Shown here: piece after piece, positions 1 to 11,500 of the stretch
How positions within the stretch are numbered: the stretch's first letter is position 1
Layout of the letters: every line of letters starts with the position of its first letter
Source: Apis mellifera
Lineage: Eukaryota > Arthropoda > Insecta > Hymenoptera > Apidae
Length of the DNA: 64,000 nt
Direction: 5' to 3'
Assembly: GCF_003254395.2 (NCBI RefSeq)
Contig: NC_037652.1
Location: 6,581,501-6,645,500, forward strand
Notes under the pieces: model-generated
Database searches by the model: none
What the model was told of the DNA's origin: nothing
The model's input: only the letters and a program-made list of their open reading frames with translations
Program-made: the position numbers and the translations under genes

Positions 1-1289
1 CTATTGTCAGCCATGCCCGAAGGATCATCCGTCTGCTCAACAGTTTGTCGATTTTTATTTAAATCGTGTTGTCGATCGATCGGCGCTCGTTGACCAACCA
101 CCGAATCGAGTCCAATTGGATCAAATGGAATATCATTTCTCGGTAGAGTTGCTTGCTCAACCGTGTTCTTTGGCACTAAAAGTGGAGGATCTACGCGTTG
201 AATGGTCGGTGCATAAAGTATCGCTCCTTGTTTTCTAGGAATCATCGGATCCGCGTTGTTGGGGAGATAATAGATATGGGGAAATCTGTTGGACGTTGGA
301 CTCTGGACCGGGTTCATTTCGTTAGGAAGGTAATAGGTTTGAGGAAATCTGTTAGATGGAATTTTCGTCCGGGGATCTTGCTTCTTGCCGACGAGTGCAT
401 CTTTCCGTTCGGGTTTCCCCCCCCATTTATTTCCCTTCCTCGCCAATGCTCGTAATTTCGAGATAATATCGCGATTCGCGTCTTTCCTGGAAGAAGGATT
501 ATTTTTTTCCCTGCAGTAACAAACGAAATTATCATCGTCATACACGTTTATCCTTGGTTCCGTTTTGTGAGTAGCTTCGACGTTGAAATTGTAACGAAGC
601 AACTGTTTTCGAAGGGAGTCGAACAGAGCCTCGTCACGAAAAGTTGCATTTTTCGCTTCCTCTATGGTCATTGGTTTTTTCAAAGAAAGTAGATGCATGC
701 TCGGCTTCCGACCAACGAAATATTCACGAGGTCTTTCATTATTACAAGGGTCTCCTATGCTCTTCAACGTGGTTCGAAGGGCTCCCCTGGGAATCGGTGC
801 GCCAACTCTTTCCCCGTGAAACAATGTCTTGCATCGTTTCGTTTTTTGCCCTTTGCATTCTTCATTTTCTCCTTCCTCCTTTTCCCTCGTCGGCACAAAA
901 ATTACTAAGCTTCTTTTCGTATCGAGTTTCGAATCATACTCCAAACTTTCCGACTCATCGTTGATCTGATCGATCGAGGGAGGACTCGAGAAGATAGTTC
1001 TGGAAAAAAAGAAATTTGATTGATGTTTTACAAAAGAAACTTTACAATAAAACCTTTATCTTTTCTTCCCTTTTTAACGATTACATGTATATTTTCTTTT
1101 TACTCATTTATTAATTCTTTGTAATACGATAATAATTTATATAGATTATATCGATGGTATATAAAAATATAAATGAAAAGAATATTTTAGATTTATTTTG
1201 AAATAATATTATAAAATTATAAAATTAATAATTAAATTAAATACATTCATCATTGTCTCTATTTCAATAAATTTATTAATGTTACAAAA

Positions 1290-1349
<60 letters not shown>

Positions 1350-1923
1350 ATTAAAATATATAATAGAAAATACAATGTAACAATAGCAGTTTTACAAAAG
1401 AAACTTTACATAAAATCTTTATCTTTTCTTCCCTTTTTAGTAATTACATCGTATATACTTTCTTTTTACTTATTTATTAATTCTTTATAATACGATAATA
1501 ATTTATATAGTACGATTATATAATTATATCGATGGCAAAAATATAAATGAAAAGAGTATTTTAGATTTATTTTAGAAATAATATTATAAAATTATAAAAT
1601 TAATAATTAAATTAATACTCATCACTGTCTTTATTTTAATAAATTTATTAATGTTACAAAAGAATATATATATATATATATATAATTAAAATATATAATA
1701 GAAAACACAATATAACAATAGCAGTTTTACAAAAGAAACTTTACAATAAAATCTTTATCTTTTCTTCCCTTTTTAGCAATTACATCGTGTATATTTTCTT
1801 TTTACTTATTTATTAATTCTTCATATTTATTTTGAAATAATATTATAAAATTATAAAATTAATAATTAAATTAAATATACTCATCATTGTCTCTATTTCA
1901 ATAAATTTATTAATGTTATAAAA

Positions 1924-1966
<43 letters not shown>

Positions 1967-3579
1967 ATTAAAATATATAATAGAAAACACAATGTAACAA
2001 TAGCAGTTTTACAAAAAAAACTTTACAATAAAATCTTTATCTTTTATCTTTTTCTTTTTTTCCCTTTTTAGTGATTACATTGTATATATTTTCTTTTTAC
2101 TTATTTATTAATTCTTCATATTTATTTTGAAATAATATTATAAAATTATAAAATTAATAATTAAATTAAATACACTCATCACTGTCTCTATTTCAATAAA
2201 TTTATATTAATGTTACACAATGTTATAAAAGAATATATATATATATGTAATTAAAATATATAATAGAAAGTACAGAATGTAACAATAACAAGGAAAAAAT
2301 TCGTGCCGTTTCCGATAATAAACGCCGCAAGCGGCAGAGGCGTTAAATTCTAAGAATTTAACAAAGTCAGCGTGTTGTCCTATAATTCCAAGTATTCCGT
2401 CCCTCGACGCGGAATCTAAACTCTTCTTGGAAAACGGAATCAAAACATAGGGAATAAACTTCGTATATCATGCGTGTATCGTTCGTATATAGGCGCGAGG
2501 CGTATGTAAACAGAAAATTGCCTCGGGGAAGGAGAAAGGTGGAAATCTAGTTTAGTTTCGGGCGCGGTCGAGATAACACGTGTGAATTCGAGTCGTATCG
2601 TGATTTCGTAATGTAAAGTGAATAGTGGGCAATATTTCGTCAAACGCGATCTTCCGTGCAACACTTCCGGTGGAGCGAAAGAGGAGCGAGGACCAGGATC
2701 TCTTCGATTCGGATCACTTGGTAAGCGAATAATTCCAAATTTATCACAAAAATAGATATTCATACAAATACGTAATTATAACAATTGAATTTCTATTCAA
2801 ATCTCTATCTAGATTTTAGTAATGTGCATCATCGATTATTCTTGTTTCGAGAACAATTTTCAAAATTAAATAGAAATATGATTCCTTTTAGAAAAATTAT
2901 TTGGAATCTTTTTCCCACGTTATGCAACGGTGACCATATTTTCACAGTTCCTCGCGGCTGTTCGTTTTATTTCGCGATCCGAATTATGCCGATTCCGATT
3001 CCTTCCTTACGAATTCGAAGTTTTCTTATCGAATCTTGCAAGCAGGATGAAATTTAAGCGGCGCTGACGCTCACAATTGCGCCACACGTTACCCTCTGGC
3101 CGACCAACATAATTTTTCGCGTTTATTGCGATTCACCTGACCGACTCGTGATCGGGAATTCGTCCAAGGTGGAGGTCGTTTGAAAAATCGAAAGAATGTT
3201 TCCGATGTACTCGGCGGGAAGCTAGATAAATGGCAGAGGATAAGGGAGAATTTATGAGGGTAATGGTAAATCCAGCGGTATGGGGTGCTGAAATATATAT
3301 TCTGGGGGAAATTTGTTGAATTATCTTTCGTAAATATGATGGTCGACCGAGAGGAATACGTATGGTTCGTTACCGCGAATCGAGATTCCCTTTGAGAATT
3401 CTTCGTCACAATTCATCTTGATATATTTTTTCTGAGGAGAGGGGAGGGATATTAGAAAGATAGATTAGAGTTTACCTGTCGGTGATAGAGTTGCTCGTTT
3501 CCTCGATGTCGATGGTTTTCGAACACGTTGACGAAACGAGAGTAAGAAGCAAGGAATACGTAAAAATCGAACGATGCAT
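1..3579 (-). CDS. Secreted protein of unknown function, partial (3' end outside window)
   Basis: I do not recognise this protein. Exon 1 (3476-3579) starts at ATG 3579 and encodes a signal peptide, MHRSIFTYSLLLTLVSSTCS. It ends at a clean donor (GACAG|GTAAAC) in phase 2. Exon 2 (1-999) follows an acceptor with a polypyrimidine tract (TTTCTTTTTTTCCAG, 1000-1014) and is open to the window edge. The phases match and give at least 367 codons. The mature part is basic, with runs rich in Lys/Arg, Asn and Pro. It has scattered cysteines, including a CYCR motif near 511-524, and a 21-residue tandem repeat (SNRFP..YYLPN, about 252-362). An upstream in-frame ATG at 3690 would put the hydrophobic segment 38 residues in, so 3579 is preferred. 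A TATA-like AATATATCC near 3697-3705 lies about 28 bp before a CAGTTG that could be the start site. The gene begins about 330 bp after the poly(A) signal of the heparanase-like gene. Splicing directly from exon 1 to exon 2 is inferred. Confidence 0.72.
1016..2290. repeat. Four-copy AT-rich tandem array with embedded (TA)n
   Basis: Four tandem copies of a 280-365 bp unit start near 1024, 1389, 1722 and 2005. Each begins with GTTTTACAAAAGAAACTTTA, passes through a C/T-rich block, then (in the longer copies) a run ending AAATTAATAATTAAATTAAAT, and finishes in a (TA)n tract plus AATTAAAATATATAATAGAAA. Length differences come from the (TA)n tracts and a deletion in copies 3 and 4. It lies wholly within an intron. 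Confidence 0.85.
1291..1346. repeat. (TA)n microsatellite, the longest in the intron array
   Basis: A nearly pure (TA)n run ends the first copy of the AT-rich tandem array. Shorter runs sit at the same place in the other copies (near 1664, 1925 and 2233). Confidence 0.9.
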
Positions 3580-4000
3580 GATGATCACGAATGTAACTCG
3601 TGATCTCTCGGTTGAATCGCGTTTAACAGCTTCTTGGCTCGAAATGATCCGCACTCGAGATCGATCGGGCAACTGCGCGATTTGGAACACGATTTGGATA
3701 TATTCAAGTTGGAAGTTGCATTACGTTCTGTTTTGATATTTTTCTGTTGCAAAATTCGTGGTGTCAGGCAAAATTGAAATGTTGCAATTTTCGGTGTTAT
3801 GTTATTATCTTACTACATGTGGAACATGGATTAATTAATCGTCGAACAATGAAATTACATATGCATAATCGGGTTACATTATACGTATGTTTAGTTAAAA
3901 ACGTTTCTCAATGAAATAAATATATAACGGCGCATTGCATCAATAATGTATTTCGTTATCCGAGGAGGGGATTCGTCACAAACAAACGTTTTACAACATC
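3580..4000. other. Short intergenic spacer and 5' flank of the unknown secreted-protein gene
   Basis: This stretch lies between the poly(A) signal of the heparanase-like gene and the signal-peptide exon of the next gene. It holds the putative TATA-like and initiator sequences near 3674-3705. Nothing else is recognisable. Confidence 0.5.
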
Positions 4001-4002
4001 TT

Positions 4003-4008
4003 TTTATT
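4003..4008 (-). terminator. Poly(A) signal AATAAA of the heparanase-like gene
   Basis: The minus strand reads AATAAA (plus strand TTTATT) about 100 nt after the TAA stop at 4108-4110. The sequence between is AT-rich and has no further coding potential. Cleavage would fall near 3980-3995. Confidence 0.6.
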
Positions 4009-4107
4009 TAGGTCAAAAAAATATAAAAATTACACGAAAAATATTTTATAAAATTAGAATAATATAATACAAAATTAAGATATATTATATAAGATTGAAA
4101 AGAATTG

Positions 4108-7100
4108 TTATCCGTTGTTCCGAAGAATATTCGTGACTCCGTTAAGCAACATGAAAAATTTTTTTACATTCGTTATCGCATTTCGAAAAACGTTTTGAGC
4201 GGGATCTATCGATCTGGTACTTGTTGAATCCCTTTCTCGATCTTCCTTCCCGATCGTCCTATTATAATTCTCGTCCAAATTCTTGATTAACTGTTCCACC
4301 GACCCGGTGAAATTTTCCGCTTTGTTCAATCCGTCGATTACCACATTCCCTATCTTTGGTAGACTCTTCTCTATAAGGGACGACAATCCATCATCCTCTT
4401 TCTTGTTTCTCCTTACGTTCTTCCTCTTGCTCCTGTCGATGCTCCCTTTCGGCATGAATTTTTCAAGCGGTATCTTCTGAATCAGCGATTTCTCGACGTC
4501 GTCGATTTCGCCGAATGCCGGGATCTTTGTGCTCGAAGCTGCTTCGTCCAGATGTTGCAATTCGGACGGTTGTATCTTGAAAGGGAGAGAGAGAGAGAGA
4601 TTCGAGTGTTATGCAAATTTTTGAAAAAGCAAGATCTTACGTGTCTGTCGTTAAACCTTACCTTTTCCACGTTGGTATTTTCGTCCATCTTCTCTCGATT
4701 CTCTGCCGCTTCTCTTTGAACCCTTCTTCCGGATCTTTCCATCCACGCCAACGCCGTTCCGTGTTCGTCGGAGAGGGGCGATTTTTCTAAACTCAAGCTT
4801 GCCCCTTTCCCCTCTCTCTTACTTTTCTCCGTGTTTGATTCACTTTTCGTATGTTGTTCGATTCTTAGAAGAAGATTTTCGTCAGAAATTTCCTTCGAAC
4901 TTTGCTTCGAACGCGACGAATAATTGTTGGTTTTACGAAGAGAAAACAGAGGAGGCAGAGACTCGAAATATTCTCCTTGTCTCGATTCGGTAACGGCGTT
5001 TCTCCGCTTCCGTTTTATTTCCATCTTTTTCGAATCCATCTTTCCGTTATCGCTGCTTGTGATATTCGAAGTCTCGGATATATTTCCACCTTCGATTCTC
5101 CCTTCCGTAACATTTCGATAACTTTCACCCTGTTGCTCGACTATCTTCGAAGATTCTCCCTTGGAATCGGAATTTTCCTCGTTCGCTTCCTCGAATTCTC
5201 GATCATCTTCCGACCGCGTAACCGGTTCTTGTTTCTCGACGATCGAGTGCATGAAATTTTCCATTTTATCGTCCACTATCACGTTCCCCGATTTGAGAAG
5301 CTCGTCGACGGTTTTGGGATCTAGATAATCGATGAAATCGTTGAGAAGATTTTCCGTTGATTCTTCTCCGCTCTTATCCTCGCGTTTGCGCTGCGTCGAT
5401 TGACGAATCCTGAAAGGTTTGAATACGATAGGCTTCCAAATAATTTTGTATCTTTTCGAAGGTGTTTTTTGCGAATCGGGCGATATCCTCGAACTTTTGT
5501 ACAATTGCAAACTAGGATCCCCTCCTTTGTACCGGGATGGGTCGATTATGTATATTTCTTTCCCCTCTGGGGGTTGATCCGATTCTTCCTCGTCGTCGGA
5601 ATATCGAACGACTTTAATACTTCCGAGATTATTTTGCAGGAGACGATTGTACGCGTGGTTGGGCGAGCGTCGAGGCGATGCCTGTCGAGCAAATTAATTG
5701 AATGAAGAAAAAAAAAGAAAGAAAGAAAAGAATCTCTTAATAAGAATAATTATTTACCCTCATAATTCTCTTCCCTTCGCTCCCTGGATTCTCTTCGTAA
5801 TAGTATATCCGTGGCCTCTCCACATCTTCCACCAGAGCGAAATAGACATCGTCTCTCCTCTCGCCTTCATCCGATCCTTCTCCTCTTTTCTCCCCGCTCG
5901 ATGGCAAATCCTCCGATCTCACCACATCTCGATCCAAATTATCGTAAGAACGATCGCGGAAATTCTCGTCATTTTTAAAGATCCTCCTCCAAGTATCCCT
6001 ATTCCTGAGAGATATCTCGGTCGCCGGTACGTCATCCTCCTCGCTCTCCCCAACTTCCCTCCTCTCCTCGTCGTACTTGGTCGGTCGATACATGAGCATG
6101 TAGGCTAATTTCTCGCGATCGATCATGTCTCGGAAATCCTGGCTCCCCTTGATCCTCTCCCACGCCTCCCTTCTCCTCAGATTCCTCTTTTCCACGTTCT
6201 CCTCCTTGTCGACCGCCTCGCGAACGCCCCTCTCGTACTTCCTCAACATCATCTGCCTCTTGTCGCGCAACTTGTCCCTCAATTGTTTCACCTGTTGAGC
6301 CCGAGTCCTCCGATATTCGGCCGCAGCCCCCCTTTCCGCCGATCTCGATCTCGGAATCGGGAGCAACACGCGCGACTCCTTCAACTTGCGGAACAAATCC
6401 CTCAAAGCCTGCAACGTTCTCACTTTCTTCGACAATTCGGATTGTCTCGCCACGTTTAATCTCGGCGCGCGTTTCTTACTTTTATTGAAATCGGTCGTTC
6501 CTACTTTCGTTGCCTTTCTGCCGAGCAAAGGTTGCTCGGATTTTGCCCCTCGTTTCGAACTTACATCATCGTAGTTGCTCTCGGCTTCTTCTCTCCTCAC
6601 GATTCCCTCCGATAAAGCGGTGGTGGTCTCGATCCAACTCTCCTCCTTTGTCCCATCTTCAGTCTCCTCGTCCCCTTCCGTGAAATCCGTAGAGTTTTCT
6701 TGGTTGGAAAAAGTATATTCCTCGTTATTAACCGTGGTGCTCTCCTCCTCGGAGAGAAACTTGCTCGCATCGCGTCTCACCGATCTTTCGCTCGATCGAT
6801 CCTCTTCCTTCTCTTCGTTTAAAATAATAGAGGAGAATCGTGGATGATCAGCCGACGACGCCACTTCGGGGTGGAGGTCCGATCGGCTCTCCAAAGCAGG
6901 GATATTCGAATCGTGGCGCGGATCTCGAGCGTTCCTCGATCCCTCCCCGATCTCGGACGAATCGACCTCGTCCCGAGTCGATTTCTCTATTTTCGGCCCG
7001 CCCTCCTCCAGCTCCGCGAACACCTCCACGTCCGTGTCCTCCCGCAAATTGGCGCGCACTATATCCTTGTCCAAACCGGCGAGTTGTTGTTTGGGGGGCG

Positions 7101-8577
7101 CGACGGTGTCGACCTCGAGCGATTCCAACGATTCGATGGCGCCCCTTCTCGATCGGCAATCGCAAGTTTCCGAGCGACGGATAACCCTGCAGTTGCAATC
7201 CTTGGAGTTGGCATCGTCCTCCTTGATCATCTCCTGATCCAGTATTGCGCGCAAATCCGTTTCCCCCCTTTTCGATCTCTTGTTCCCGAGGTAATCGGTC
7301 CAAGGATTCGATCCTTTGAGAGCAGAGAAATCGGGAATTCTCTTGTACATCGTGCTCCCTATCGGTTGCGCTCGCCCAGAGAAGAAGGATCGGATGGCAG
7401 ACTCGTCAGGTTGGACGTTGGTATACGTGGGTCGATGATTTTTCGGAAAGGAGACGCCCTCGAATTTCTCCAAGAACTTGCTATCTCGAATCGTGCCATC
7501 CGACTCGATCCTCACCATCCCCTTCCTTCTATCCTTCCTTCCAACCTCGTACGCTTCCACTTCCCACAGTTCAGGTGCTCCTGTGCTCGTTTTCATCCGA
7601 TTGTTCCTCGAATTCTTGAAAAGTTGGACGGGCTCGTGGTAGAAGGAACCATCATCCTCGTTCCACGTACGAACGTCGTCGATGTACTCCATCGTTGAAA
7701 CTTGCTCCTCCGAATCCTCGAATTCGTAATCGTAGTCGTAGGTGTTTAAGAACGAATCCTCGTTAACGAAGGAGTTATCGAATCGGTAGAAATCGGCATC
7801 TTCTTCGCTGTCCAATTCCAGAAAACTCGGTTGCTTCTTCTTACTCCACCATCTTTCGATCCCTCTAGTAGATCCTTCCTCAACATCCTCGTCCCTCGCT
7901 CCCCGTTTCCTCGATAAGTTATCACTCCTTCTTTTCGAGTCGAAAGGGAGCAATTCTCTCTTGGCCCTGTCCAATCCTCGTTCCATCTCTCTCGAATCGA
8001 TCGACTCGTTGGACAAGTTTGCATTCATCAAGAGATCGTAAAGAGACTTCAACGTCTCTTTCACGTTGGTGAACGACTCGGTCTTGTTCTCGCGATCGAT
8101 CTCCTTCCTCATCGTTTCCAGAGCGTTCTGTATCTTCAACATTAAGGATATCACGTCCCCGACCAGGTCGCCGATCGATTTCCTCAACTCCATCTTCGCG
8201 TCGCTCGATCCCATCAGATTCCTCAACCGCGTCACCCGATCTTTGTACTCCTTCAACTTGCTTTGCACGTCCTCTTGGGACAGCGTGGACCCCTTTCCAC
8301 CTTGCTCCTTAGAGTTGAACAGCTTGGGCAACGATTTCGCGTAATCGTAATCGTCCAGCTTCTTCTTCACGAATCTTTTCAACCTCTTCAGTTCTCTCTT
8401 TATGCTGTTCCTGTAGATCGACGCGTCACCCCTCCGTTTCCTCTTATCGATATCACTCGAGCTAGCTCCTCTTCCTTGAGGAGAGCTTGTTTCTTTCGTA
8501 TTCTTGTCGTCGATCTTGTCTTCTCGCGCAGTTCTCTCTTCCGTTCTCGGTGCCTCGTTTCCCATGCAAGATTTTAT
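4108..8577 (-). other. C-terminal extension of the heparanase-like protein, exons 10-12
   Basis: Three exons with phase 0 at every boundary encode residues 471-1905. The residue make-up is Asp/Glu/Lys/Arg/Ser-rich. Lys/Arg-rich stretches likely to be helical lie at about 524-674 and 1179-1344. An acidic Tyr/Asp patch lies near 740-775, and paired CxCR motifs lie at 931-945. Furin-type sites (RxK/RR) occur at 516-519 (RKRR), 904-907 (RSKR) and 945-948 (RSRR), with KRKRR in exon 11 and RSKR in exon 12. No known domain is recognisable. The opposite strand also has long open frames (for example 6844-7698), which are shadows of this codon usage. Confidence 0.8.
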
Positions 8578-11500
8578 CTGAGTGAATTAGACGAGAAATT
8601 AGTTTAGAGAGAGAGTAACGTTTGAATAAACGGTGTATAAGTTTGCACTTTTAAGTTACCTTTAAATTGGGAATGATCCAGAAACCGATACTGCCCGACT
8701 GCAAACGGAGATCAACACCATGTGTTTTCGTGTCGTTGAGAATCTTTGGTCGCATCTCGGGGACCGTATCGTTGATCAGAGTCAACAGTTTATCGTTCAA
8801 GAAGATGGTCCTGGAGGGGAAAATAATCGTTACGTAACGATTCTTTCATTTTTCGCGATTGATTACCTCGTCACTTACTCCGCAAACATTCGATTGGGCG
8901 CGTCGAAACCGGGCGTAAGAACGTACTCGTGAACGCGTTCGGTCGCGTTAATCCCTTCCAAATGGAACGCGACTTCGCTAGGATTCAGATTCACCCCGAA
9001 AATCACGATCGATCCATCCTCGTGTCTGTTGGAAGCGCACTGGCAATAGAGGTAGGTGTGATCCTCGTTGCCAACGCTTCGAATCTTCGCGTCGAACACT
9101 TGCCGTCCGACGAGAGTCTTGTGGAGCAAAGACACCCAGTAATCCTGAACACGAAACGTTACATCGATTTTCCTTGGTTATTTTTATATATATATAATAA
9201 TAAGAGGTCGTTCTTACTGGAGTCGGATAAGTCAGGTCTGCCGGTTGCCTCATGATCACGTTCACGTTTGCTCTTGCCGAATTTCCTAGTCTTCTCGCCA
9301 AGATGAGAGCCCCTATGTACAGATTCTTGCATTCTTCCGGCCTCGATTCGGCTTCGAATGTAATAATAATAATAATAATAATAATAATTGGTAAAAGTGA
9401 GCGTACTATTGGTCGAAAGTCACTCACCGATCCACAAGGGTCGATCGTCAACGAATCGACCTATAGCTTTCAACAACTCTTCCTTATCCTCTTCCAAGTT
9501 ATCCTGGTGTATGAACGCTCCTCCATTATCCAAAGTAATGCTCGCCAGGTCGCTGGAAACGATTTCGAGACAGTGTTACCGACCTGCTCAATGATTCTAA
9601 CCTCGTAATAACATTTATTCGAAAAGGCAGTAGCGTTTTTATTGAACAAGAGAAGGGAGAGAAGAAAATTTACGGATGCCAGGTGATCGCTGAGAGCGCG
9701 GGAATCGCTACACTGAAGTAATCTCGAAGATAATTTAGATGCTTCTCGTTATCGTAGATCACAACGTCCGGCCCTGTGATCACGCTGTTGGAATATCTGG
9801 GAAATTGGTTCAACGATTTTCGTAGATCCAACGTTTGCCTCCCTAGATCGTTGCCCGTCAGATTGCATCTAATTTGGGGTTCTGTAAAAGAAGAAGAAAA
9901 GAAAAATGGAACTCGAAGCGAAGAAAGATTGTAGATTCTTTCTCCATATTAATTTACCGTAACCCAGCTGCCAGTTGGCGTTAAAACCCATGTGATCGCT
10001 GAAAGGGATTATCTCCAACGCATCTTCGCCCCCTTCGATCGTCCTCCTTCGTCGATCGTCCGGCGAAACGCAGGCGATCACGTCCAACCCTGCCTTTTCA
10101 GCCCACTGATGGGCCAATACCCAATCGGACTCTACGAAACGCAGGATTGATTGATGGAATATCGCGATATATAGGGGAAGATGGATATAGGAATAGATGT
10201 CAGAAATCTCGCGTGGAATCCTGTCTTTTTTTCTTTCCAATTATTCCGATTATTCTTTTCAAAGCCTTGCAAAAGTTCGTCCGTCGAATGGAGAAAGGGA
10301 TAGGCGATAAAAGTGATTCGATTCGGAAGGGGAACTAGAAGATTGGAAACCTTTTTTTACAAAATTTTTCCAATTACGATTTTTCCTTTTTCTCTGCAAC
10401 GAAGCAGTAGAGATTTGGAGAGAATGGAAATTGGACGCCATTCGTTGCAATGTCGCGCTAAGAGCGACTACTAAGATTCGAAAATTAAAGGATCCTATTT
10501 ACCCGAGCATCTATTCATTTAATCGAACAAACAACGTAATAACAAGTGGTAGATAAAAGCGATTCAGATGGGACAAAACAAAGGAATAAATTGTGCGCTA
10601 CGAGTATCGAATCATGTCGCGCAGAAATATTAAATTACTGGACTAATTAGGGAGGAGTTTGCGTTTGCGCAAGAATAATCGGAGATTCGGAGAAATAACA
10701 GGTTGCCCTGAATAGGTGTGTCCAGAGCTGGAATGATGGCCGTGTATATCTACGTAAACCTTCTCGTTACTCTTCGCTAAACACCTCCAGCTCCGTGTAC
10801 CAACGTTCACCGGTGCATGAAGCATTGTTTAGGTTAATCCAGCCAGTTTCTGCAACTGGATTTCTGACCACGATGCTGGGAAATTGGCCGAGGAAGATAC
10901 GTGTTTCCTCGTTAATGCAATTTTCGAGGGAACATATTCTTCGCAGCTATTTATTATACCGTGATAGAAGAGGAGGAGGAGGAGAGGTCGACTCTGTCGA
11001 AATTAAATCGAAGGGGAATTTGTCGAATGGAGAAGGAAGGAATAGTTTTTTGAATTTCAATTAGGCGACGAAGCTCACCGGATAGCACGATTTTTCTCTT
11101 CTTTCCATTTTCCTCGGAATTTTGATCGGCAAAGTGGAAAAGGGTACTGCGCGGCCCTCCGAGTCGCAAATACGCTGGACTCAAGGCTCTCATCAGGTTT
11201 ACGCTTCTCTCGAAATGAGTGCTGAAATGGCAACGATCACGTTTCGAATTATCGTTAAAAGATTACTGTCCAATGGCTCGAGAGAGAAGTTTGAGCTTTA
11301 CTCAGGGAGTGTTTAATCTATATTATAGATCTCTAGCGACGAGATAATATCGATAAATACAGTAGGCAGCGTAGAGGGCGGCGAGCAGGGATCGAAATTT
11401 AAATTAAAACACGTACGCGTTTTATTTGGTCGAAGCGTAGATTGAATTTTGTTTTCTCACGCTTTTTCCCGCCCTCCTTTCTTCTTTCTTTTTCTCGATT

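Larger units (their letters stand above)
1000..3475 (-). other. Intron 1 of the unknown secreted-protein gene
   Basis: This 2.48-kb intron lies between the donor at 3475 and the acceptor at 1000. The 3' half (about 1016-2290) is an AT-rich tandem array. About 2290-2720 is less AT-rich. It contains a short open minus-strand frame (about 2300-2430) whose phase does not fit the flanking exons, and a good plus-strand donor-like site (CACTTG|GTAAGC near 2720). Both are unexplained. I see nothing in 2760-3475. Confidence 0.6.

Noticed and set aside
2213..2443. Possible cassette exon of the unknown secreted-protein gene
   Set aside because: Its frame needs a phase-0 acceptor while exon 1 ends in phase 2, and no good donor follows.
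6844..7698. 284-codon plus-strand open frame and other long frames opposite the heparanase-like extension
   Set aside because: They are antisense shadows. The minus frame is continuous for 940 codons, joins flanking exons in phase and has sensible composition.
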